NCBI GenBank assembly: GCA_030618975.1
Contig: JAUXCH010000432.1
Span: 1-5,039 of the forward strand
Source of the DNA: Planctomycetia bacterium
GTDB lineage: Bacteria; Planctomycetota; PLA2; JAEUHO01
Direction of reading: 5' to 3'
Length of the DNA stretch: 5,039 nt
Shown: positions 1 to 4,644 of the stretch, piece after piece
How the letters are laid out: every line of letters starts with the position of its first letter
Position numbering within the stretch: the stretch's first letter is position 1
Program-made: the position numbers and the translations under genes
Notes under the pieces: model-generated
Seen by the model: the letters and a program-made list of their open reading frames with translations, nothing else
What the model was told of the DNA's origin: nothing
The model's database searches: none

Positions 1-120
1 TACCTGAAGTGCCTGTTCCTCGCCGTGGGACCGACCGGCTCGGGGCCGGGCGGGGGGGAGCGGGAGCGCCCCACGGGGGACCGTCCGCAGCGCGCGCCGC
101 GCGGACCGAGGAGGCTCTGA
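1..120 (+). CDS. C-terminal end of an unidentified upstream gene (partial)
   Basis: Frame 1 is open from the window edge to a TGA at 118-120, giving 39 residues that start YLKCLFLAVGPTG and end in a low-complexity Gly/Arg/Pro-rich tail. Almost every codon ends in G or C, as in the real genes here. The stop overlaps the ATG of the next gene by one base (TGATG), an arrangement typical of translationally coupled genes. The peptide is too short to assign to a family. In DNA this GC-rich an open frame of this length can occur by chance, so this is a tentative call resting on codon bias and the stop/start overlap. Confidence 0.35.
   Translation, partial: YLKCLFLAVGPTGSGPGGGERERPTGDRPQRAPRGPRRL
108..114 (+). 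promoter_or_regulatory. Shine-Dalgarno site deciding the start of the 120-1289 gene
   Basis: GAGGAGG lies five bases before the ATG at 120. It supports that start over an in-frame ATG at position 9, which would add 37 Gly/Ala/Arg-rich residues in front of an otherwise clean signal peptide. Confidence 0.75.
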
Positions 121-1289
121 TGCGCCGCTTCGTCCTTCGGTCGATCGTCTTCTCGTGGATCGGGGCCCTCGTGCTCGCGAGCGTGTCGGGCACGTCCAGG
201 GCCGAGGAACCGCCGGACGTCGAGTTCGTCGCGCCGGCGCTGCGGCTCGTCCACGTGGTGGACGGGCTGCGGAGCCAGCCGAAGAACCGCGACCTGAAGC
301 GCACGAAGCAGACGAAGATCTACCAGACGGCCCAGGCCGCGGGCGTGGACCTCGCGGATCCGCCCCATCCCCTCGCGGTCGCGGGCTACGAGAAGGGCCG
401 CCTCTTCTACGTCTTCTACAAGATCGCCGAGCGAGCCGTCGGCGACCGGCCCTACGTGATCCAGCGCATGAAGAAGACGGAGCGCACGTGGGCGACGGCC
501 GACCAGGAAGAGCCCGAGGTCCGCACGACCTACCAGGTCGAGGTCTTCAAGACGTTCGCCGGCGCGCTCAAGCGCGCCGACCAGCACCACGGGAGCTACG
601 GACTCCGCGACGACCACCGCCGCGAGATCCTCAAGGAGTACGAGATTGGTTTCGGGGAGATCCCCGGCGTGTGCGAGGGGACGGACTGGCCCTTCGAGAG
701 CGGGCGGCTCTTCGAGTACGTCCAGACGTACCAGGAGGCGCCGGGCCTCTACCCGCAGGTGCGCTTCTTCGCCTCCACGCCCTGGTCGCTCGACGTACGG
801 TTTGCCGCGGACGGCACGTGGGCCGTGCGGTGCGCCGAGCTCGGGATCGACGCGCCGAAGCGGCTCCCCGACCCGGAGCGCGGAGTTCCCCAGGCGGATC
901 CCCGCTCGCGGGACGTCGTGCTGGTCGCGGGCAAGGGACCCGACGGGCTCGTGCTGAAGAAGAGCACGCTCGAGGACCTGGTGAAGCGCTACGGCTGGCC
1001 CGTCCAGACGCAGACCTGGTCGAACGGCAGCGCGAACCACTGGTTCGGCGAGGATCTCGTCTTCAACCTGAATGGTGGAGGCAAGCTCAACACGGTGCTG
1101 ACGCTGCCCACCTTCTCCGGCCGCACGCAGGCCGGCATCCGCCACGGCGATCCCCGCCACCGTGTGCTCGAGGTGCTGGGGCTGCCGAGACCGGCGATGA
1201 CGAACGCCTGGACCTGGACGTACGAGGGCGTGCTCTTCTACTTCGACGGATACGACCGGGTGTCCCGGATCGTGGTGTTCTCGCCCTGA
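120..1289 (+). CDS. Exported hypothetical protein with tandem C-terminal beta modules
   Basis: The product is 389 residues and the family is not recognised. It opens with a classical signal peptide: MRRF, a hydrophobic stretch to about residue 22, and a likely cut after SRA at residue 28, so it probably acts in the periplasm or outside the cell. Residues 29-280 are mixed charged and aromatic, with two cysteines (C185, C238) that could form a disulfide. Residues 284-330 and 339-389 share one pattern: a Y-G-W-P or L-G-L-P turn, a Trp-containing segment, then F-x-x-x-G-x-x-x-x-V or F-x-F-D-G-Y strands. The second begins GIRHGD and resembles the general shape of SmpA/BamE-like small modules, but that is only a resemblance. 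The start is set by GAGGAGG five bases upstream. The last 40 codons are duplicated at 4378-4502. It may be coupled to a gene upstream through the TGATG overlap. Confidence 0.85.
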   Translation: MRRFVLRSIVFSWIGALVLASVSGTSRAEEPPDVEFVAPALRLVHVVDGLRSQPKNRDLKRTKQTKIYQTAQAAGVDLADPPHPLAVAGYEKGRLFYVFYKIAERAVGDRPYVIQRMKKTERTWATADQEEPEVRTTYQVEVFKTFAGALKRADQHHGSYGLRDDHRREILKEYEIGFGEIPGVCEGTDWPFESGRLFEYVQTYQEAPGLYPQVRFFASTPWSLDVRFAADGTWAVRCAELGIDAPKRLPDPERGVPQADPRSRDVVLVAGKGPDGLVLKKSTLEDLVKRYGWPVQTQTWSNGSANHWFGEDLVFNLNGGGKLNTVLTLPTFSGRTQAGIRHGDPRHRVLEVLGLPRPAMTNAWTWTYEGVLFYFDGYDRVSRIVVFSP

Positions 1290-1290
1290 C
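1166..1290 (+). repeat. Direct repeat copy A (3' end of the exported protein gene)
   Basis: These 125 bases match 4378-4502 at 120 positions (96%). The repeat begins at GCTCGAGG and stops one base past the TGA stop codon. Flanking sequence on both sides is unrelated to that of copy B. This copy sits in the full-length gene and is the likely parental copy. Confidence 0.95.
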
Positions 1291-1771
1291 GCTCCGGCGC
1301 CCGGACGCCCTGACGCGAGGTCACGCCTGGGCCTGCCGGGTCCCCGACGTCCACCAGCCGGTGAGATCCAGGGCCGGCCCCACGGTACGACCGCACCCTG
1401 CCTCCCAGGCCGCGGAACGGAACCGGGCTCCGGCACTGCCTCGCGCGGGCGTCACTCGCCGGACTGCGTCGAGCGCCACCGTGGGCTCGGGGCGTCGTCG
1501 GCGGTCGTGAAGGACGGCCACGGAGACCCCCGCCGGGGAATGGCGGGGGTGGGGGATGGTGACGAGCTCACCCTCGACCCGTCTCCGGTACGCACTCCAA
1601 CCACGACTTCGGCGCCTGCTCGAACAGGTTGCGCCAGGCGCTGCGTGAGGCGAGGGCGGCGTTGACGGGGGAGGACACGACTACGGGCGAGGACGAGGCT
1701 GAGGCCGAAGTGCGTCTCCTCCCGTCCCGCATGCGCCCCGCCTGCCGGCATCACGGGGTTCGGCCGAGGCC
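1290..1771. other. Intergenic stretch without a supportable gene
   Basis: No frame here gives a protein with recognisable motifs, and the longer open frames read as Arg/Pro/Ser-rich shadows of GC-rich DNA. An 11-bp direct repeat, CGCCCTGACGC, occurs at 1282-1292 and 1306-1316, straddling the stop codon of the preceding gene. A hairpin lies at 1526-1550. From about 1630 on, frame 3 encodes RQALREARAAL followed by an acidic stretch, which may be degenerate coding sequence belonging to the decayed insertion sequence that follows, but I cannot match it to a transposase segment. Confidence 0.5.
1526..1550. repeat. GC-rich hairpin, 9-bp stem
   Basis: ACCCCCGCC and GGCGGGGGT form a perfect 9-bp stem around a 7-base loop. 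It lies 237 bp after the preceding stop codon and is followed by GGGGGAT rather than a T-run, so it is not a classical intrinsic terminator. It could be a remnant of an insertion-sequence end or simply a GC-rich structure. Confidence 0.4.
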
Positions 1772-2094
1772 CGGCGCCGGCGGTCGTGGGCCAGGATGTC
1801 GAGGAAGGTCCTCGAAGGGGATCCCCTGGCATGCAGACGGTGTGGCGGGGAGATGTGGCGAGGAGGTGTGGCGAGGAGATGGGGACCGTGGCGTGGATCA
1901 CGGACCCGGTCGTCGTCGACCGCATCCGCAGGCATCGCCGCGAGCGCGGCCTCGTCTCGCCATCGAACCACGAGGCCCCATCGGCAACCCCACCGGCAAG
2001 CCGTCTGCAAGGGCAGGTCGTGAGGTTCCCGGATCGGGGAGGGACGGGCGCGCCCTGCGGTCGTCCCCAACCCCTCTCCGGGCGGTCCCCGTAG
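1772..2094 (+). pseudogene. Decayed IS91-family (Y2) transposase C-terminus
   Basis: Frame 2 from about 1784 reads SWARMSRKVLEGDPLACRRC followed by GGEM. This matches the W-A-x-x-x-x-x-V-x-x-x-D-P-L-x-C-P-x-C-G-x-x-M signature ending IS91-family rolling-circle transposases, with both cysteines of the C-x2-C zinc knuckle present. The reading then jumps to frame 1, which continues GTVAWITDPVVVDRIRRHRR and ERGLVSP, the expected next block (A-x-I-T-D-P-x-V-V-x-R-I-L-x-H). A 13-bp unit present three times at the junction adds 26 bases; removing two copies restores one continuous frame. The frame-1 stop is at 2094. The Y2 catalytic domain is absent, so this is a dead fragment. Family identification rests on recalled motif consensus. 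Confidence 0.75.
1842..1880 (+). repeat. 13-bp tandem triplication disrupting the transposase frame
   Basis: Three adjacent units, GTGGCGGGGAGAT, GTGGCGAGGAGGT and GTGGCGAGGAGAT, each differ by one or two bases. The unit covers most of the codons for the C-G-G-E-M part of the zinc knuckle. Two extra copies add 26 bp and shift the frame by two, which accounts for the split of the IS91-like protein between two frames. Confidence 0.85.
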
Positions 2095-2111
2095 CCGAGG
2101 CTGCCCTTCGG

Positions 2112-2141
2112 CGCTCCTCACCCGGGCCCGGGTGAGGAGCG
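2112..2141. repeat. Perfect 30-bp palindrome inside a longer nested inverted repeat
   Basis: CGCTCCTCACCCGGG is followed immediately by its exact reverse complement, with no spacer. Outside it, GCCCTTCG (2103-2110) pairs with CGAAGGGC (2160-2167), giving a second, outer pair of arms. It begins 18 bp after the stop of the IS91-like remnant and 85 bp downstream of the end of the minus-strand fibre gene. Neither side carries a T-run. It could be a bidirectional transcription-stopping hairpin between convergent units, or the subterminal structure of the decayed insertion sequence (IS91 elements end in hairpin-forming sequence, not terminal inverted repeats). Confidence 0.8.
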
Positions 2142-2225
2142 GGACGCTGAAGAGGAGGTCGAAGGGCGTGTTCGAGACCCGCGACACTCGTCCCGGGGGA
2201 TTGCCCTTGTACGCAACGGGCGGAG

Positions 2226-3176
2226 TTACTGCGGACCTATGATGGTGAACGTGAATTCACCATCCGCGGCAGCAAGGCTGGTTGGATGTACCAGATAACA
2301 CCTATAGAGGGCTTTGCTCCACGCCGAGCCGTTCACGACCTTGTAATTCTGGCACGAAATCACTGCCGTGGGGTTCCCCGTGAAGGGGGTATCGAAGTGG
2401 ATCGTGTACTCGCCCGTGACTCCCTTGGTCACGGTGAAGCCCGTTCCCTGTGTGACGTTGCCGTTGGGATCAACGCGCCCACGGATGGTGCGAAGGTTCT
2501 CGTCTTTGGACGTCACGTAGCGTGCATCGTGCGAGTGCGCGTTGCCGGTGTTGGCGACATGGGTGCTGATGGCCGTCGTATTCGTGGTGATGTCCGTCAC
2601 GTTCGTGGCGATGTTCGCCTCGTTCGCGAGGATGTCCGTCACGTTCGTGGCGATGTCCGCCTCGTTCGTGAGGATTTCCGACAGGTTCGCGAGGATGTCC
2701 ATCTCGTTCGTGGCGATGTCCACCGCGTTCGCGAGGATGTCCGCCCCGTTCGTGGTGATGTCCGCCTTGTTCGTGGCGATGTCCGCCGCGTTCGTCGCGA
2801 TGGCCGTCTTGTTCGTGGCGATGTCCGCCGCGTTCGTCGCGATGGCCGTCTTGTTCGTCGCGATGTCGGTCACGTTCGTGGCGATGTCCGCCGCGTTCGT
2901 CGCGATGTCGGTCGTATTCGTCGCGATGTTCCCCTCGGCCTTCGCCATGCGGGCCTCGAGCGCGGTGACGCGCAGGGCCAGCAGTCTGTTGGCTTCGACC
3001 AGGCTGTCGATCTGCAGTTTGTGGTCGGTCAGGATGGTGCTCAGCACCGTGCTCTGGTAGTACCCCGGAAGCTGGTAGCGATTGTTCCGCCAGTAGATGT
3101 TTGCGGCATAGCCAGCCGTTGCCGAGACGCCCAAGGCGACCAGCACGACCACGAGAACCCACAGTTTGCGACTCAC
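2226..3176 (-). CDS. Fibre-like protein: membrane signal, trimeric N@d coiled-coil stalk, beta tip
   Basis: The product is 316 residues from a GTG start at 3176, chosen because GGAGG lies seven bases before it; an ATG at 3191 would put that site inside the gene. MSRK plus a hydrophobic run and A-G-Y-A (about residue 24) form a signal peptide or an uncleaved anchor. Residues about 45-80 are a conventional coiled coil (LALRVTALEARMAKAEG). Residues 83-208 are 18 heptads of type D-I-A-T-N-x-x: Ile at position a in all, Asn at position d in the first 17. I-x-x-N heptads are known from trimeric autotransporter stalks, where core asparagines bind anions, so a parallel trimer about 18 nm long is inferred (119 residues at 0.15 nm). 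After an H-rich linker, residues 229-316 form a tip (G-x-G-F-T-V, G-E-Y-T-I-H-F, P-F) like C-terminal beta domains of tail-fibre-like proteins, with C275 and C293. No outer-membrane barrel anchor is present. Function unknown; adhesion or surface display is possible. Confidence 0.85.
   Translation of the reverse strand: MSRKLWVLVVVLVALGVSATAGYAANIYWRNNRYQLPGYYQSTVLSTILTDHKLQIDSLVEANRLLALRVTALEARMAKAEGNIATNTTDIATNAADIATNVTDIATNKTAIATNAADIATNKTAIATNAADIATNKADITTNGADILANAVDIATNEMDILANLSEILTNEADIATNVTDILANEANIATNVTDITTNTTAISTHVANTGNAHSHDARYVTSKDENLRTIRGRVDPNGNVTQGTGFTVTKGVTGEYTIHFDTPFTGNPTAVISCQNYKVVNGSAWSKALYRCYLVHPTSLAAADGEFTFTIIGPQ
2553..2930 (-). repeat. 21-bp coding repeat array (18 heptads)
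   Basis: Eighteen imperfect 21-bp units encode the heptads of the fibre stalk. The middle is the most uniform: a 42-bp unit at 2767-2808 is repeated exactly at 2809-2850, and the match runs eight more bases. Each 42-bp unit encodes two heptads, KTAIATN and AADIATN in relative order. Units toward the C-terminal side have diverged (ILAN, ILTN, ITTN variants). The pattern suggests growth by in-frame tandem duplication, the central copies being youngest. Confidence 0.95.
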
Positions 3177-3335
3177 GATGTAACCTCCCATCGGCCAGCC
3201 GGGGGACTCTGTTGACTGGCAGCCGATCGCCCCTTTTGTATCAGACCCCGGACCGGGATCTTGGCCGGTTCAGGAGTCCAGCGCGCAGGTCGGGCCCCGA
3301 CACCCCTCCCCCGGGAGGAAGGATCTCCGCGTAGG
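3177..3335. promoter_or_regulatory. Divergent intergenic region between two coiled-coil protein genes
   Basis: This 159-bp gap must hold the promoters of both divergent genes unless they are read from further away. It is AT-richer around 3231-3245 (CCTTTTGTATCA). On the plus strand TTGACT at 3212-3217 resembles a -35 box, but the hexamers at the right distance (TTGTAT or TGTATC) match a -10 box at only three of six positions. No clear operator is visible. The role follows from position, and no specific promoter is claimed. Confidence 0.4.
3184..3188 (-). promoter_or_regulatory. Shine-Dalgarno site deciding the GTG start of the fibre gene
   Basis: On the minus strand GGAGG lies seven bases before GTG at 3176-3174. 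The alternative ATG at 3191-3189 overlaps this region and has no purine-rich site upstream, so the GTG start is preferred and the protein begins MSRKLW. Confidence 0.7.
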
Positions 3336-3965
3336 ATGCGCGCCATGAACGCACGGTGTCTGTTCAGCGGTCTCCTGGCCTCCCTGGCTGTCGTGGCCGT
3401 CTACCATGTCCTCCTGCGCCCTCCGGGCGCGGACACCACGGATCTCGAAGACGCCCTCGCCCGTCTCGACACCCGCGTCCAATCGCTGGAAGAGAACGAG
3501 GAGCGCCATCCGAGACTCGCCGGACGCGATGCCCCGACCGTCCTGGCCGACTTCGAGACGCGCCTGGCCTCCTTGGAGGAACGCAGGGGAGCGTCCCGAG
3601 CGACTGCTCACGCGCCGGAGAAGGACGCCGCGCCGGGCGACGCGATGGAGGCCGTGGAGCGGGCCCGGACGGCGGCACGTACGGCCATGCGTCAGAGCGA
3701 CGTGGACGCGTCCGAGCGCCGGATCCGCCGTCTCGACGCGAACGTCGCCGAGAACGACATCCGGGAGGCGGCCGGGTTCCTGGCGGATCATGCCCAGGCG
3801 GTCCGGAACCTCTACGAGGGGCACGAGAACCCCTCTCCCGAGGAGGCCCTGAGGCTTCGAAGCCGCTACGACGCGATGCGCCAGGCGCTGAATGCGAGCC
3901 TGGATCGGCTGCTCGGGCCCGAGGCGGCAGGCAGGCTCAGCGGCGAGACGGTGAGCAGCGAGTAG
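3336..3965 (+). CDS. Small N-anchored coiled-coil protein, function unknown
   Basis: The product is 209 residues and no family is recognised. Residues 9-27 (LFSGLLASLAVVAVYHVLL) form one hydrophobic helix after a short basic N-terminus, without a convincing cleavage site, so a single-pass anchor with most of the protein outside the cytoplasm is likely. Residues 36-56 (LEDALARLDTRVQSLEENE) and 69-84 (VLADFETRLASLEERR) are coiled-coil. A charged, Ala-rich linker follows, then a helical region (about 105-200) ending ALNASLDRLLGPEAAGRL, reminiscent of helical periplasmic proteins whose last helix has an L-x-P-E-Q type turn. The start is ambiguous: ATG at 3336 has GGAGGAAGGA 12 bases or more upstream, while ATG at 3345 has AGGA eight bases upstream and would give 206 residues. 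It is divergent from the fibre gene, which also has an N-terminal hydrophobic segment followed by an L-x-x-R-V-x-x-L-E coiled coil; a joint role is inference. Confidence 0.75.
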   Translation: MRAMNARCLFSGLLASLAVVAVYHVLLRPPGADTTDLEDALARLDTRVQSLEENEERHPRLAGRDAPTVLADFETRLASLEERRGASRATAHAPEKDAAPGDAMEAVERARTAARTAMRQSDVDASERRIRRLDANVAENDIREAAGFLADHAQAVRNLYEGHENPSPEEALRLRSRYDAMRQALNASLDRLLGPEAAGRLSGETVSSE

Positions 3966-4141
3966 TGCCGGCCGTGCGAGCCCGTCTGCACGGCCGTGCT
4001 GAAGGTCGTGGTACGCAACTCGGCTGACTTCACGTGGCCCGCAAGCCGGGCGCTCGTCGCCACGGGCATCGACAGGCAGACCCGGGGATCGGGGTTCGTG
4101 GGCGGCGACGAGTACACCTGGGATCGCAACTCTGTAGTTGA
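3966..4141. other. Unidentified coding-like remnant
   Basis: After the stem-loop, the positions that would be third codon bases of frame 3 stay strongly G/C to about 4125, as in coding DNA, yet no full gene fits. Plus frame 3 gives LKVVVRNSADFTWPASRALV onward; the antisense frame in register gives ARLAGHVKSAELRTTTF. I recognise neither. Composition turns AT-richer at 4125-4140 (CGCAACTCTGTAGTTGAC), just before the methyltransferase-like sequence begins. It may be a fragment of a gene moved here during the rearrangement that built the chimera downstream. Confidence 0.35.
3969..3996 (+). terminator. Stem-loop directly after the coiled-coil gene
   Basis: CGGCCGTGC and GCACGGCCG form a perfect 9-bp stem with a 10-base loop, beginning four bases after the TAG at 3963-3965. 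No T-run follows, so it is not a canonical intrinsic terminator, but its position fits a 3' end stabiliser or a terminator of the U-tract-poor kind proposed for GC-rich genomes. Confidence 0.5.
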
Positions 4142-4195
4142 CGTCGGGCAGGGGTCGATGCTCACGGGAGGACGAAGGGGGTTTCGGTACGTGCG

Positions 4196-4501
4196 ATGGA
4201 CCTCGGCGAGGTCGCGATCCAACGGGCCGAGACGAACACCCGCCTCGAGGGCATCGAGGTCGACTTCCAGCACGGCGACGTCTTCGACGCGCTCCGGGCC
4301 TACGGGGCGGGGCCGGAGGAGGAGCGTCCCGAGGTGACCGTCGTCGATCCGCCGAAGTGGGCCCGTGACCGATCGGGGCTCGAGGTGCTGGGGCTGCCGA
4401 AGCCGGCGATGACGAACGCCTGGACCTGGACGTACGAGGGCATGCTCTTCTACTTCGACGGATACGGCCGGGTGTCCCGGATGGTGGTGTTCTCGCCCTG
4501 A
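4196..4501 (+). pseudogene. Chimeric ORF: rRNA methyltransferase fragment fused to duplicated gene tail
   Basis: The 101-residue frame has two unrelated halves. Residues 1-62 match the middle of RlmI/COG1092-type class I methyltransferases (23S rRNA m5C, SAM-dependent): MDLGEVAIQRAETNTRLEGI (the acidic D after motif I and the N-x-x-L-x-G helix), HGDVFDALRAYG (motif III region), then VTVVDPPKWARDRSGL (motif IV, D-P-P-K). The glycine-rich SAM loop, the N-terminal PUA domain and everything after motif IV are missing; full proteins are near 390 residues. Residues 62-101 (LEVLGLPKP to VVFSP) copy the last 40 residues of the 120-1289 product. The frame is open upstream only to 4142, so GVSVRA may be further family residues, and no well-spaced ribosome site precedes the ATG. 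Neither half should fold alone; a dead fusion is most likely, though translation cannot be excluded. Confidence 0.75.
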
Positions 4502-4502
4502 C
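4378..4502 (+). repeat. Direct repeat copy B (fused to the methyltransferase fragment)
   Basis: Copy of 1166-1290 with five substitutions and no gaps, including the same TGA stop. The left boundary falls at GCTCGAGG, where a methyltransferase continuation (G-L-E) would also plausibly read, suggesting joining at short shared sequence. The join keeps the frame. Confidence 0.95.
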
Positions 4503-4644
4503 CGGCTCAGATGCTCCGGAGATGTCGCGGCTCGTCCCTCGGACGCAACACTCAACGATGAGCCACTCCGCGAGTGTGCGCACCCAAGGAGTCTGCCGAC
4601 CGTCCGTCAGGACCCGGTCGGGCATGGTGCCGGGTGGATGCGTT

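Noticed and set aside
155..1510. A 451-codon plus-strand frame overlapping the first gene
   Set aside because: Arg/Gly/Pro-rich, offset from the frame that has a signal peptide and a ribosome site; a shadow frame.
1452..1925. 157-codon minus-strand frame in the intergenic stretch
   Set aside because: Ser/Pro/Arg-rich with no motif or ribosome site, and it runs antisense through the IS91-like remnant.
2553..2930. The regular 21-bp repeats as a CRISPR array
   Set aside because: There are no unique spacers; the units are contiguous and in frame as codons of a heptad repeat.
2286..3215. Long plus-strand frames opposite the fibre gene, with repeated R-x-D-V-R-x-V-R or F-V-A-M-S patterns
   Set aside because: The repetitiveness only mirrors the 21-bp array of the minus-strand gene. 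The minus frame alone has a signal peptide, a positioned ribosome site, a sound heptad pattern and a non-repetitive C-terminal domain.
3212..3242. TTGACT with a downstream TTGTAT as a sigma-70 promoter for the 3336-3965 gene
   Set aside because: The -10 candidates match only three of six consensus bases at 18-19 bp spacing, too weak to annotate as a specific promoter.
1166..4502. The 125-bp duplicate as template/variable repeats of a diversity-generating retroelement
   Set aside because: The five differences are not adenine-specific on either strand, there is no reverse transcriptase in the window, and the copies are joined to unrelated contexts.
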